Origin: Tenodera sinensis | Lineage: Eukaryota > Arthropoda > Insecta > Mantodea > Mantidae | Direction of reading: 5' to 3' | DNA length: 64,000 bases | NCBI GenBank assembly: GCA_030765045.1 | Contig: CM060964.1 | Coordinates: 319,367,513 to 319,431,512, forward strand | Part shown: piece by piece, positions 1-13,339 of the stretch | Numbering within the stretch: position 1 is the stretch's first letter | Layout: the number at the start of each line of letters is the position of its first letter | Position numbers and translations under genes: made by a program | The notes under the pieces: model-generated | Databases searched by the model: none | What the model was told of the DNA's origin: nothing | What the model saw: the letters and a program-made list of their open reading frames with translations, nothing else

Positions 1-64
1 TGGAATCCACTTACAAGATTGATGATCACAACCTGTATTACAACTTTAGCACTTGTTTCTCGCA

Positions 65-425
65 CTATTCATCTGAAAGTTCATCAGCTTCCTCAACTGC
101 TGCAGCATTATACAAATTTGAGATAAACTTTAACATCTTCTCGGTAACTTGCAGATTTTCGGACCCACCACATTCTTTCATAAGCTGAGACGACAGAATA
201 AGTCCATTTACCGTGTCTAGTGCCCATCTGTTTCTACTGGCTTTCATTAAGCCCAGTTTGGAAAAAAGTCTTCCACAAGAAGCGTTTCTGTGGGGCAACG
301 AAATCACTGACACTGCAAACCACGCCAGTTCTTTGAAATCAGTATTTTAGCAATAATGTGTTTAACAGCACTCCAGAAAGTGTCAGCTTCAAGCATGTTG
401 TTTATTTCACACGGAATATCACTTA
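65..425 (-). pseudogene. hAT-type transposase C-terminal dimerisation fragment
   Basis: On the minus strand the main frame (about 349 down to 65) reads ELAWFAVSVISLPHRNASCG followed by RLFSKLGLMKASRNRW and TVNGLILSSQ. This matches the pattern of the hAT transposase C-terminal dimerisation domain (small polar-N-A-x2-E-R-x-F-S-x6-K, then RN and a Leu-rich helix). The invariant E of the ERxFS motif is G here, and a stop lies just upstream. A second minus frame at about 352-425 (MLEADTFWSAVKHIIAK) continues the domain N-terminally, so there is a frameshift near 350. hAT enzymes cut and paste DNA in the nucleus; this remnant has no catalytic core and cannot be active. A host-domesticated relative is possible but unlikely given the frameshift. 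Confidence 0.65.
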
Positions 426-664
426 CTCATAGTTTTCTCCATCATCAATTTCTGAACAGTGCCTTCTTCATTGAGATTACCAGATCTGGGCACACTGACT
501 ATAAGAGGATAAAGGGTAGAAGGATTAGTAGGATATGGAATCGTTGTCTTAGGGGGATGGAGATTGGCCATGGGGACAAAAGTGATGTCGTTATTTGTAA
601 TTAATTTCATTTCGCTTGTGTGACAAACCGGTGAAAATGATATTTCACCGGTATCGAACTATCA

Positions 665-780
665 ACATTCAAATTATCGTACACCCCCATAATTATCGTA
701 GGGGTTGGTTACCATGAGTACAAACATTCAAATTATCGTATGCCCCCATAATTATCGTATGGCTTGGCAACCCTGCCAGG
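665..780. repeat. Two-copy 59 bp tandem duplication
   Basis: The block beginning ACATTCAAATTATCGTA at 665 recurs at 724 with few changes. Each unit also contains an internal CCCATAATTATCGTA echo, so the word AATTATCGTA occurs four times. No gene is visible. It may be part of the terminal or subterminal repeats of the neighbouring degraded hAT element, but that link is inference. Confidence 0.6.
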
Positions 781-1835
781 GACTGAAAAATGACCGAAAC
801 ATTATCAAATTGACGATTTTTAGGTTTATGCACATAAAAGTTACCTAAACCTTCAGTTATCGCTTGGCAGTGAAATTTTTTTTTATATTCCGCTATTTTT
901 AAAGATCTAGCGCACGCTTTAAATGCAATGTGCGTTACATTTAAATGCCTCTTTTTGGCTTACATTTTCGGCTGTATTTGAATAAAATATGGGCCAAAAG
1001 GGCTCAAAAACAACCAAATTCAGCGGAAAGAAGTGTTTAAGTTACGAATCTGAGGGGAGGGACTACTAGACAAAAGAGGCAAGATCTGACAAACAGGTAA
1101 TCTTGACTCATGATCTTGATGCATGTCTGTAGCAAAATTTCATTTTCTTGACTTTGCATTTTAATACACTCTTTGCTCCATGAGTATTAACTTTTGTGCT
1201 ATGCTCCTAGGGTTTTCCAGCATGTGCTCCATTTATGTGACTTTAACTTCAGTCTTTGGTTTCAAAATCTGAATTTTTTTTAGCTTTAAAAAAATTAAAT
1301 ACACAAAAATATTTAAAATAATATTTTCGATGTCCTTAAAAGCAAGAGTAACTATTTTGTCTTCCCTCCAGAGATTGATGTTGTTTTTTGGGTAACCAGA
1401 GTTTATAAAATAATATAACTGTTGTGGTATTTTAGTTTTTGATGCCCATGGAGTATTTTGAATAGTAAGGTATTTTCGCCTTGTGAATAAATTGAATAAT
1501 TAATTTCCTCAAAACTATAAAACAAATTATGCTGGAACTTGATAGTATATAACATAAACACCGTTAAGTGTGCGAAGTATTGACTTCATACTTGTAAAAA
1601 TGTAGAAAATTCAAATTTCAGTCTTAGGCTCCATTAAAAGTGAGAGTGCGCGGCCCCACGACTTTAACGAAGTTCTTAAACCACAACTTATTAGCTGAGA
1701 GTAATTTTCCCCCTACGCAGGATCTCAAAACTTAAGTATTTCTGATGAAACAGCCTTTTTCGCGCATACGCACTCTTAGTAAGTCCTCAATTGGACCATA
1801 TAAAGTCAACAAAAACAATAAAAAAGAATTTTTAA
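781..1835. other. Unassigned AT-rich DNA
   Basis: No reading frame with recognisable domains, no tRNA-like boxes and no strong repeats were seen. A short plus-strand frame starting MGQKGSKTTKFSGKK near 989 ends after about 26 codons and matches nothing I know. Confidence 0.5.
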
Positions 1836-2565
1836 AAAATCTGATGTGTTGCACTCACATGACTTTCTCTACTCTTGTACTAACCATTCTTACAAACTTC
1901 TTCGAGTTAGATGAAATAAACATTTGCAGAAATTATCTTATTTGCTTATTTCCTTGTGGGTGCAAGGGGAACAGGGGAATACAGTAGACTTTGAGCGATA
2001 GTCAAATGTTTTAAAGCATTCGAACTCCATTCTCTTTGCACGGTTAACATATAAAAAATTTAATAACGATGTTCCATTTGACAGAAGTATAAGTTCTCCA
2101 AAACTCGCACAAATAACAAGCATATCTTTGAAATGGTTCACGATATAAAAATTTTTCTTTAGACATAAATTGTGTATTTTAGCAAGATATACATTTTTTG
2201 TATACTAAGATTTGGTCCATATACTATAACGGTTTACCAGTTATGCAAAAGTCGTCCAGAGTAAATACGACTACAGGGGCTATAGCCATAAAATTCAAGA
2301 TACACATTTTATTTGTCATAAAATATGTCAAACATATGGCATTTTATTCAAAATCGTTAGAGCCATTTTCAAGAAAATCTAAATTTTCGAAAAATTTTCC
2401 ATGTAAAGGGTAATTTAGGGTGGAGGAATTTTCTTCAAAATCTTCGTGTTGCATCCTTTAAAGACATTAAACTTACATACCAAATTTGGTTTTTAGTCGA
2501 ATTTTTGTTTTTGAGTTATGCTGTCCGCAAACTGACGACACACAGACTGACATACAGCCACACAC

Positions 2566-2636
<71 letters not shown>

Positions 2637-2769
2637 CCTTTTTTCTACAAATGCTTTTTTTATTCAGGGGGCCTCAAAATATATATGTCGGGTGAAATCT
2701 CGACATCGAATTTTTGGGTGGAATACAACACTTCCTCTACTATACTATACGTAGTAGAGAAAGTAAAAA
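1836..2769 (+). mobile_element. Repeat family 1, near-complete copy with (CA)n
   Basis: Starts with the family's outer end ATCTGATGTGTTGCACTC, then the inner motif GACTTTCTCTACTC at 1861. It ends GTAGTAGAGAAAGTAAAA at about 2769. Internal landmarks shared with other copies include GGTTTACCAGTTATGCAAAA, TTTTTGAGTTATGCTGTC and a (CA)n tract at 2559-2633, followed by GGACCTTTTTCTA and CAGGGGGCCTCAAAA. There are no coding frames beyond the CA tract, so the copy is non-autonomous. Confidence 0.8.
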
Positions 2770-3611
2770 AATACCTCAGCCAAGAGTTTTGGTTATTAGC
2801 ACAATCTTTACAGAAATGTATCTTTGTTTGAGAGTTAGAATTGGAGCTGGAAATTTCAATGCCACAGCTGGGATATGAACCTTGTAAGCGGAGGGTCTTG
2901 TATCTTTGTTGCTGGACGTACTTTGACACGAGCCCACTAGAAGCATTTCATTTACTGAATCATGTCTCTGGCAGTATTCAAGCTACAATTTGCAATACGA
3001 GGCTTTTCAACAGGTAGGCCTATAAAAACAACATTCGAAGCCCTAACTTTTCTCCTCTTACGAATTGGTGAGAGATGGGGATTTTACTGCTGCGAGTTTT
3101 TTTCTTGATCCAAGCTGTTGCAGCCGAATAGATGCAGTAGTAGATGATGTTTTTCTAACACACCCTCTACACTTTGATAAAATGAAATGTTGCACACGTC
3201 AGAGGATGCAAAGTCACATTGTTTCATGATTCCTGTTCATATGTATTATAAAACGTAATGTTTATTTTCCTGTATTTCTTTTTAATTGTATATACACTAT
3301 TCTATGAAATATATTTAGATTAAATGGTATAAATGCTCTAATTAGGACCACTGGTCCAATATACCCAAATTCGCCATTTTGTACAATATTGGTTACAATA
3401 AAGGAGTGTATGCTTCGATTATAATACATCACGAACACACAATCCACACAGTAATGATAAAATATTACAAATAAGCACTTACCAATTAGTTGTGTTTATT
3501 CATAGTGCAAAAATAAGTACAAAATAACATGAGACACTAGAGTTTCCTCTTTGTTGTCTCAGAAATGAATGTTTTCGACGGGATAGTCGTAGCTGCTAGT
3601 TATAGGTTCAC
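2770..3611. other. Unassigned DNA
   Basis: No domain-bearing reading frame or familiar repeat was seen. Local frames are short and of ordinary AT-rich composition. Confidence 0.5.
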
Positions 3612-3780
3612 CGAGCGGGAAGACTCAGGTGGTAACGTGTGTGGTCCGCATTCTGGAGGTCGCGGAATCGGTTCCCGTGGCCGACCTTTCTAACCTTGAG
3701 CTTTTTCTAGGTTTTTTCCCGTCACTCCTGGTGAATGGGAAGGATATTTACCTTACATCCCCCGAATCACTTCTTTTAAT

Positions 3781-3820
<40 letters not shown>

Positions 3821-3965
3821 ACCCGATCTTTCCAGGTTCTTAGAGCCAGCGGGGTCGCCGGTAGGATGCGCTGCAGTGGAGCTTGCTCTCTAGAAATACG
3901 GTGTTCGGCTGAGGGGACGCTGTAGTCGGCTGACCGGTGTCTTCCGAACACGGGTCTTTCACATT
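3612..3965 (+). mobile_element. SINE-B copy (diverged) with (CT)n
   Basis: The head has an A-box-like GGTGGTAACG and a B-box-like ATCGGTTCCCGTGGCCGACC, matching the tRNA-related head of the copies at 32705 and 62796. The stretch TCACTCCTGGTGAATGGGAA corresponds to the family's GGTCGCCAGGCGAATGCTGG segment. A (CT)n tract occupies 3785-3818. The body after the tract is strongly diverged, so the 3' limit is approximate. Confidence 0.6.
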
Positions 3966-6035
3966 ATTGCTCAGTACTCAAAGGGAAGAGATCTAACAGT
4001 ATTGAAGGCATCTAGGTATACGTAAACTCTAGAGAGGGACTCCAGGGTTGCTTCCAACAGTCAGAATTGGTATGTTCATTGAGAAGGGGACTAGTTTTAA
4101 GGACCCTTCTGAAAACAGATTGCAAGCCTTACTAGTTTAAACATATAAGGGCAGTTTTAAACTTTTTCAATCACACCTCGTACAGCAGTAGATAGCACTG
4201 CATAAATCCGTGCTGTTTGGAAGGGGGCGTGGCCCCACCTGGAAGTTAATGAATTCAATGTGGAGCCAATAACTGCCTATTAGCTATTCGTTTAATTTTA
4301 ATGTAAAAAAGAATTTTTATGTAGTACAAATTAATACTGTTATCCGCAACAAATACTATAACATTTGACAACAAAATAATGAATTAATATTACATGACTG
4401 CAAATTTCCAACATGCCCCCCTCCCCCCGAAAAAAAGTCTGCCGATGCCCATTAAGGTCTTGCTACTGAGGAGCAGGACAACAGCAGCAGGTAATCTACC
4501 TGGTGAGCCGGTTGTCCTTGATGAAAGCGAGAGGCTGTTTTTTGTATGCTCGCCAACAAAAATGCAAGTTTTTCCTCTGCGAATGTGGCAACCTCTACCG
4601 ATGAGCGACCTAGATGGTTATCGCCCCGGGAAAATACTTCTGCTCACGTGGAGTGGATTAAGTTGACGCCAACTGCTGTTTTATCACGTGTGATGTTCAA
4701 CTGTTCAACGGTAGGACTGTTCCCTTGTAGCAAGTCATAGGTCTTTCACTGAAAACCCACCCCCTTTCATTCTTTCCTCTTTGTTTCTACACACGAACCA
4801 TTTATCATAATGTAGTGTGTTATCTGGTCTACTCTTAAAGGCAAATCTTGTTTCCAATTAGCATTCATTTCAGTACGCTTCTTAGTAAACAAGATCTTCT
4901 CATCCAAATGTGCTATCCTATTTATTTTACTTTTTTCTAATCAGTTCCAGCACTGCCGTCCACCGTTTCTACCGTCGTTTCTGCCATTTCGGGTGCAACA
5001 TTCTTCTCCACACCCAAATTTCCAATTCCTCCATGCATTTCTTCACTTCGTCACAATACAAAACGTTTAGACGGTTATATGACTGCCGTCTTTCAAGAAG
5101 CCACAGGGAATACTCGGGATAGGCTAGTAGTAACTGCGTAAGTGCCATGATATGTTGTCAATGTTTCTAGTTTAAATAAATGTTACGTCAATTCCTGCTT
5201 GTCCCCTTTTGGCAGGTTGTGGTTTCGGGCTAGCTCTATGTGGTTTGATTCACTTCTGTTCTGCTGTTTTCCCAGCAAGTTATGCAATGTGCGCGCAAAT
5301 AGCAGTTGTTCACGCGAGGAGAGTCCTTAGTTCGAGACGTTGGCAAGCCACCGGAAGAGAGTAGATGACGAGTAGCACTTCTGTGAATAGAAGTCTTATG
5401 TGCAGGAAAAGCCAAATAGCTAAGTCACATATATAAAGTACTAGCTGAAACACCTGGCGTTGACCCCAGTTTGACGATTTTATCCCTACAACTTTTAGAA
5501 TTACGTTGGATACTATGAAGAACCCAAAATAAATAAATAAAAACACCGGAAAAACACTATGCAAAAGCACTGTTGAACAACCACAAATACCACAGGAAGA
5601 AGAGTGAGTAGTGAAAGCTGTGTGAATGTAAGACGTTGCATTTTTACGTCAATCATACAGAATGTCAATCATGAATTCATGGAGCTAAAAAAATTAACAG
5701 GAACCAAAATTCGCCAACACTCCCTAACACTTAACTATACAAAAGGAGAGGGGAAAGTTCTTTAAGGTATTTTGAAAAACAAATCAAGTTTTCTTTTCGC
5801 CCCGGTAGCTCCTGTCTCAAAACTTGCCAACCCCTCTTATTCTTCACGACTTCACACCGAAGAGAGAAAAATTTGCCTAAGAGCAAATGCCATAATATAC
5901 GTTTACATGTCTGCCTTGCACCCTCCCCAGACATCCTAACCTTGTGTCATAATTAAGAAAGGGAATGGAGTCAAGCAGATGGAGTCACAAGAATAGCACA
6001 CTAGTGCTATACTAGTAAACATATTTCCACATTAT
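3966..6035. other. Unassigned DNA, including a GC-richer block at 4390-5120
   Basis: No host exon or known transposon domain was recognised. The block 4394-4740 has overlapping plus-strand frames with a biased composition (for example TSTDERPRWLSPRENTS), and another frame follows at 4910-5122. These could be a degraded element read in sense or antisense, but I cannot assign a family. A short widespread-looking motif, ACTAGCTGAAACACCTGGCG, lies at 5440-5469. Confidence 0.4.
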
Positions 6036-6899
6036 TTTTAGTTTCTCTACTGGTATGGGAAATATTGTATTCCACCCAAAAATTCGATGTCGAGATTTCA
6101 CCGGAAATATATGTTTTGAGGCCCCCTGAATCCAAAAAAATCATTTTTAGAAAAAGGCCCGTGTGTGTGTCTGTGTCAGTCTGTCAGTCTGTGGACAGCA
6201 TAACTCAAAAACGAAAAGTCGGTTAAAAACCAAAGTTGGTATTTCAGTTTAATGTCTTTCAAGAATGCGACACGAAGATTTTGAAGAAAATAGCCCCACC
6301 CTAAACTACCTTTTACATGCAAAAATTTTCGAAAATTTTGATTTTCTTGAAAATGGCTCTAACGATTTTGATTAAAATGTCATATGTTTTAGATATTTTT
6401 ATGACAAATGAAATGTGTATCTTGAATTTTCTGGCTATAGCTCCTGTAGTAGTATTTACTCTGGACGACTTTTGCATAACTGGTAAACCGTTAGAGATAG
6501 ACCAACTCATACTGTACAAAAAATGTAGATCTTCCTAAAATACACAATTTATGTCTCAATAAATTTTCTTGTAGGGTGGACCATTTCGGAGATATTCCTT
6601 GTTATGTGTGTGAGTTTCGGAAAACTTAGAACTTTCGTGAAATGGAACATCGTTGTTCATTTTTTGATATGTTAAGTGTGCAAAGACAACAGAATCTCAA
6701 AGCTTTAAAACATTTGACTATAGCACAAAGCCTACCGTATTCTAACTTTCCCCTTGCACCTACAAGGATATAAGCAATAAGGTAATTTGCACAAATGTTT
6801 ATCTTAACTAACACGAAGAAGATATAAGAATAAGAGTTTGTAAGAATGGTTAGTACAAGAGTAGAGAAAGTCATGTGAGTACAACACATCAGATTTTTT
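6036..6899 (-). mobile_element. Repeat family 1 copy, short simple-repeat site
   Basis: Reverse orientation: it begins GTTTCTCTACTG at 6041 and ATTCGATGTCGAGATTTCAC, and ends GTAGAGAAAGTCATGTGAGT then CAACACATCAGATTTTTT at 6899. The microsatellite site at 6160-6195 holds only a short GTGTGTGTGTCTGTGTCAG. Internal landmarks are collinear with the copy at 1836. Confidence 0.8.
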
Positions 6900-8086
6900 C
6901 ATGCATGTTATACAAATACATAAAAATAATTGGACTTGCATATATGGGCTGTGTTTTGATGCAGGAATGTTTACAATTATGGCCCAACAATACAGTAAAA
7001 ATGGATAGGAATTATGAAAAAATACAACGGTCCATCAATCGGCTCAGAAACCCATTCTTACATATTTATAACGTAAAGTGGTAATCAATAATGATATTAA
7101 AACCTTCAGCTCACAATTATAAATCCATAAAGAGAGCTGACATGCTAAAGACCGAGCAGGAACAAAATATTTCGGTCAGAACTGTGAAGACCAAAGACAC
7201 ATTACACAAAGATATGCACCGCTATGAGCACAACACAGCATGGTTTTAAGAAGAGAGGGACTAGACTCCAGGGGGCAACGGTGGCGCTAACCCTAACCCA
7301 CGAACAAGCAATAGGCAGGGACAGCATGACCAATGCCTAATGGCGAACTAGCAAACTCTTAGTGAAAATACACCCGACCATACGCGGGAAAACTAATACT
7401 GTGACAGATTACAAAAATTCGGCGGAACGTTTGGGGAAGGAGGACATTTTAGCCTCGTCCAGTTAGGAATTTGTAAAATCACTTAACAATTAAACTATTC
7501 CGTTAAGCATTTCTTTAAATACAAAACTGGAGACGAGCCGGCAGCTGAAAATAACTCGTCTCGAGCTGTACACAAATACGAATGAGAGGTAGGAACGGGT
7601 CAGATATATTGCTTTCTCGTCTCTGCCGTTAGGGCAATAAAAGTGAAACCTTTTACTAACCTTACCCAGAAACCCTTGGCCTTACCCAGAAACAAAACCC
7701 TGCAACTTCAGTTGGTTGAAAATTATGCAGAGTACCCTGCAGTAAGCCTGCAGCAAATGTCAGGTTGTGTAGTGTAATTATACGTATTGCATAAATAATT
7801 AGAAGTACATGGTGTTATTATTTCACCGATTTGTCTCCGACCTTGGATTTTCTGTAGGATAATGAGAGTGGGAAAGGTAAATGTCAGCCTTGTAAACCTA
7901 TTGATGAGAATAGCATTTTAAAACTCAACCGTAAATACAGATATTGTGCCAAACTTTGACTGATAAACACCAAAATGCGGCATAAGTTTTAACAATATTT
8001 TAAAAACAATGGTTTTTGGCCAGAAATTCGAACTCAGAAGAATCCAAGTACAATTTTCAGTGCTGGAGACACTAGCCCATCAAAGA
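6900..8086. other. Unassigned DNA
   Basis: Nothing recognisable on either strand. The CCCTAACCC words near 7298 are isolated and are not a telomeric array. Confidence 0.5.
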
Positions 8087-8327
8087 TTTTTTTTTTTGTG
8101 GTGTTTAACGCCCGGTTTTACTACTACGGCACCGCAGGCGGTGACACTGATGATACATGGAATGAAGATGGAGCACCGGTGGAATGAGATGGCGGGGGAA
8201 AGCGGAGAATCCGCCCCAGCGCCGCTTCGTCCACCACGAATCCCACATGCGGTTGCCTGGGATCGAACCCGGGCCGCTTTGGTGAGAAGCGAATGGTCTA
8301 AGGTTACTCGGCTATGGCGCGGCCGCA
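8087..8327 (-). mobile_element. SINE-A (tRNA-derived), full-length-like
   Basis: On the minus strand the head has an A-box-like TAGCCGAG and the B box GGGTTCGATCCCAGGCAACC. The body follows (GTGGACGAAGCGGCG; CCATCTCATTCCACCGGTGC; TCACCGCCTGCGGTGCCGTA) and ends GGGCGTTAAACACCACA with a poly(A) tail, seen here as the T run at 8087-8097. It is collinear with copies at 25410, 32359 and 45748. Transcription would be by RNA polymerase III; mobility depends on a LINE in trans (family knowledge). Confidence 0.85.
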
Positions 8328-8370
8328 CATCAGGGATGGAAAGTGTTTACTAGTATTAACTAGTCCTCTC

Positions 8371-9211
<841 letters not shown>

Positions 9212-9424
9212 TTTTCCCCCTCCACTACTATGTTCCCAAATCTTCTTGTGAAGCATGTGGTCTGTTGTATGTTATTCTATTTCAAATTATAGTATTACTC
9301 CGCTGTAGTGTGATTTCCGAGTTCGAATCCCGTTGGGCGTACATAACTGTTTTAGAGGTTGAGAAGTAGCAGCCGTTTGCGTACAAGGAGAGATTGTCCT
9401 GTTATATTCGATTGCAATACAGGA

Positions 9425-9754
9425 TTAGAACGATATGAAAGTATACGAGGTGTGGTGAAATTTAGTAGTAATTGTAACTGTAGTATCCACTAGATATTGT
9501 TTAAGCACATCTACAAGGCTAAAAGTATCTAGATGCAAAATGTAGAATGACTGGTTGAAACGAAAGTGAAAACTTTCACAGGCATTCGTAGTTGTGTTAG
9601 AGCTCCTCATTTGGGCCCATAGACACATTTTGGTGTGTTGTTGTGCACCAAATTGTTTAAATAACTGTACTGCAGGATGTCGATTATTCCGACTTCTTTC
9701 TGACAAATCCAGAAGAGTAATTTGGCTGCAGGCGTGACAAATGGAATCCAACAT
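9425..9754 (-). pseudogene. NACESFH-type (MULE-like) transposase remnant
   Basis: One minus-strand frame contains MRSSNTTTNACESFHFRFNQ followed by SFYILHLDTFSLVDVLKQYL. In arthropod transposon proteins of the MULE/FLYWCH-associated type, a segment like TTNACESFHxxFNxxFYxxHP, then a hydrophobic helix, lies C-terminal to the DDE core. The upstream part and catalytic residues are missing, and the ends run into unrelated codons. It is a fragment of a nuclear DNA transposase. The family call rests on one motif and is moderate. Confidence 0.45.
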
Positions 9755-10587
9755 CTACTTTATGGCTTTGTGAGGGAAATTGTTTCGAATTTTTCGGCGA
9801 ATTACAAATGTTTTTTTCTAAATAATGATAAAAAGCGGATGTTGGCTTATAGAGTTAACCCTCAGGACTATTCATTGAAAAATAATTTAAATATTCAATT
9901 GTTCATAAGCATAAGTTTAATTGTAGCTGCCATTTCCCATCATTACATATGGTTCATTCGTTTAGGACGTTTGTTCGAGTCTACTGGTGAATGTTTTTAT
10001 TTTATTTTTCCTCTTTTTAAGTACTTCTAAATATTTCTTTATCAATAAATGCACTGTGTAAGCCTACACATCTATTTAGGCAAGTTCTTTATGCATGCCT
10101 ATTGTAGGCCCCTACACCCTTGCACCAGTTATACTGGTTTAGAGTTAACAAATTATCTGTAAATCTATAGCGAAGAGAAGAAAGAAAGAAACAGGGACGA
10201 CGCATTTCAACCTATACTACAGAGCGGCAGCAAGAACCAAAATGGCGGACGCGCATTTGTCCACCTTATAGGGCCAAATGTATATGGGACGTGCAAACTT
10301 CAAGAAGTGAACTAGCGGGGGCGAAACTTTATCCATCCATACTGTCATACCGTCACTAGAATTTTACTCGTACGTGAATGCCAATAGGCACTAGCACACT
10401 GCGACACAAGTTAGTCACTGTAGCAGAAGATAAAGTGCACAAGGGCGGGGACTTCTACCAATTTCCCCATATCATCCACAATCTCGACTACAATTTAGTT
10501 AACACTTTACCTCACTCTTCCCCTAATACGGTGTACTTAAATACGCACACAACAACAAACGCCCACCAAAACAACGCGATCTTTTGT
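9755..10587. other. Unassigned DNA
   Basis: No motif or domain recognised. The plus-strand frame that enters the (ATT)n array at 10588 is fortuitous. Confidence 0.5.
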
Positions 10588-10617
10588 CAAACAAGGTTGA
10601 TGATGATGATGATGATG

Positions 10618-10713
<96 letters not shown>

Positions 10714-10811
10714 TTTTTTTTTTTTTTTTATTATTTTTATTATTGTTATTGTTATTGTTATTGTTATTATTATTATTATTATTATTGTTATTGTTATTAT
10801 TATTATTATTA

Positions 10812-10885
<74 letters not shown>

Positions 10886-11006
10886 GTTATTGTTGTTATT
10901 ACTGTTACTGTAACTGTTACTGTTATTGTTATTATTGCTATTATTGTTGTGGTTGTTGTAGTTGTTGCTGTGGTTCTTGTGGTTGTTATCACCACTATTA
11001 TTGTTG
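10588..11006. repeat. Compound (GAT)n(ATT)n(GTT)n microsatellite
   Basis: A short (GAT)n leader at about 10597-10618 is followed by about 95 bp of pure ATT and a T run. It then becomes an ATT/GTT mixture that decays into TGT/GGT triplets. Poly-I, poly-N, poly-Y and poly-L frames here are artefacts of the triplet repeat. Confidence 0.95.
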
Positions 11007-11047
11007 TGTATTTTTCTATCTGCTTATGTTTATCAAGATACACCCGG

Positions 11048-11545
11048 AAATTATCTTATTGCATATTTCGTTGTAGTACACTGGGAATTAGGAAATACCG
11101 TAGACTTTAAGCGAGTAAAATCGTTTAAGACCTGGTCGCTATATGGTGGCTTTGACATTCCATTTTCTTTGCATGGCCAGATCATGAACAAACATATACA
11201 CCTTCTATCTGAGAGACATAAAAGTATTTGAATATCTAAACAAATAACAAGTAAATCACAAATATGGTTATCCCCACAAAAAGAAAAATGTGACATAAAG
11301 TGCGTGCTTAAACGAGATCTGTATCTTTTGTATAGTAAATGCCAACTTTGGCTTCTAGCCGACTTTTCGTTTTTGAGTTATGCTGTACTCAGACACACAA
11401 GCACACAGGCACACACGGGCCTTTTTCTAAAATGCTTTTTTAATTCAGGGGACCTCAAAACATATTTCCGGTGAAATCTCGACATCCAAATTTTGGGTCG
11501 AATGCAATACTTGCTTTACTTCCCATACATAGTAGAGAAAGTAAA
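11048..11545 (+). mobile_element. Repeat family 1, 5'-truncated and internally deleted copy
   Basis: It enters the family at AAATTATCTTATTGC right after the decayed ATT array and ends GTAGAGAAAGTAAAA at 11545. The middle of the element (the GGTTTACCAGTTATGCA region) is deleted. The simple-repeat site holds only ACACACAAGCACACAGGCAC. Confidence 0.75.
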
Positions 11546-11628
11546 ACAATTAAGATGGAAGGAACACTATTGCGAAGGATAGGCCAATTAAGATGGTAAG
11601 CAGAAGAAAAACGAAATTAGATGATTCT

Positions 11629-11818
11629 TCACTGAGACTACAGATGTGGTTGAAGCCAAACTGTGTGATGACAGTGAAGACGATGACATGGTTGATACAA
11701 CCATGGAAATGTGTATACTTTGTACTGAAGTTGGTGACAGTGAATTTAAGTTTAGATGCCTGAGTTGTATCGTGTATATTCATTCAAGCAGATTAAAAGC
11801 CTATTTGTACAGTATATA
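11629..11818 (+). pseudogene. Cys-cluster tail, possible DDE transposase C-terminus
   Basis: A 62-codon plus-strand frame ends in an acidic stretch (KLCDDSEDDDMVDTT) followed by CILCTEVGDSEFKFRCLSC and IVYIH. The C-x2-C-x12-C-x2-C-x4-H spacing resembles the degenerate zinc-binding tail found on many pogo/piggyBac-type transposases in insects. Nothing upstream is recognisable and there is no catalytic domain. The resemblance could be chance, so confidence is low. Confidence 0.3.
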
Positions 11819-11829
11819 GGTATATTATA

Positions 11830-12649
11830 CGTAATTGTTCCATGGATATGACGCCATTACCCCGGTACCGGGGCAATACCGTCACTTAACATATCATATT
11901 GTATTTGGTCATAACCGACATACTATCATGCTTTTACAACATTTAAATATTATTTTATGCAAAGGAATAACGGAAGTTAAATATGCATAAGTAATCTTAT
12001 TTCGGACATTGGCATATCATATAAGAAGAAAAATAATTTATGGTGGCGACATTTAAGGTGACTTATGAAAATGATATTTTGTAATACTATACCTGTAAAC
12101 ATATACACGTGGACCAAGCTGCAGATGAGAGCTAGCAAACAATAGATCAGTTATTTTAAATATCTAAGCTGTTTTGTGTAAAACAGCAAATCAAATGAAG
12201 TCTACTAATCAAAGACTGACATGCTAACCAGCTTTATATCACCAAGAATGTAAATCACACTTGCTGGACTAATGAGAGTTGACTGGATGGCTAATTAAAG
12301 CAGTTTAAAGAACCAGAATCGTATTAAAGGAGTCATAGGGTTAGGATGCCAATGTCATTTATTTTGATTAGGCCTAAAATATGTTTGTAATTAAATAACG
12401 TGGACTGTTTTTTCCCACCACTGATTTGCAAAAGTAGAACCCCGTCTGACAAGTGTACCATTACGTTGGGCTTGTGTTACGTAGATAGTTTCTTCCGTCG
12501 TTTTTTAAAGCATCTGTGTTACTGACCTGTGATACATTTCTCAAACTTGCTGTGTAACGCTTGGCTACCGCAATGGAACAGTTTCCATGCTCCTGCCAGC
12601 ATTTCTTCATCAGAGAGAAACCAAAGATTTATATATCTTACCAATTCCA
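11830..12649. other. Unassigned DNA
   Basis: No recognisable gene or repeat. A minus-strand frame at 12519-12640 ends in a GTCAGT donor-like site, but its product matches nothing I know. Confidence 0.45.
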
Positions 12650-13150
12650 AGATGACTCGTGTGAGGCTCGCATTAGGGAAGTCTTGTTTTCGATTCCAAC
12701 CTTCCTGGCTTATGGATTTTTTTCGGGGATTTCCCCAGGTCGCCAGGCAAATTCTGGGGAGGTTAATTACATCTACCGAATTTCCTGTCCATTTCACCTC
12801 ACTTTTCCTTTCACTCCACCTTTCGTCTGCTTGAATATTCCGGGTTTACGTGTTGGCAGGAGTTTCGGCGTGTATGCCAGGCGCTTACTCTCTGTAAATC
12901 CCGTCCTCTGAGGATCGGGCCTCACAAGGGACCTACAGCCCACAGGGGGAGAGAGGAACCGGAGTACGAACTACAACCGGAGAGTTCACATCTGTAGCTG
13001 TTAGGGACCTTGCCCTCTGCCGTCGTCCCTCCGACCAACCTTCGTATCCTCTCATCTCATGTCACCCTTCTCTTCCGGGGGCCGCCCCGTCAGGGGCACA
13101 TGCACAAAGGATCTTCACGTCGAGGTGCTAAGTCCCCCTTCCGAATCTTG
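12650..13150 (+). mobile_element. SINE-B copy (diverged head)
   Basis: The B-box region is degenerate (TTTCGATTCCAACCTTCCTG). It is followed by the family's GGGATTTCCCCAGGTCGCCA and, at the 3' end, GGCCGCCCCGTCAGGGGCAC then CGTCGAGGTGCTAAGTCC. Same order as the copy at 32705-33307. Confidence 0.7.
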
Positions 13151-13339
13151 TAACTCCTCATAGCAATCCCAAAGCCACATTCTCTTAACCAGTAGCTTGA
13201 AGTAGTAGAACAATACACATTTCCACATATGTCCAAGTATATTACAACTATCCATCATCACCAGGAACGGCAGAGATGCATGGGGAAGGGGGCTGAAACA
13301 GTAATTACGGAAACATAGGAGTCAGTCTTCATTCCCTGT

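Noticed and set aside
7295..7312. Telomere-like CCCTAACCC
   Set aside because: Only two words, not an array.
10378..11076. 232-codon frame entering poly-I/poly-Y
   Set aside because: Driven by the (ATT)n array; the flanking codons have no domain. The same applies to 19313-19963 and 38916-39252.
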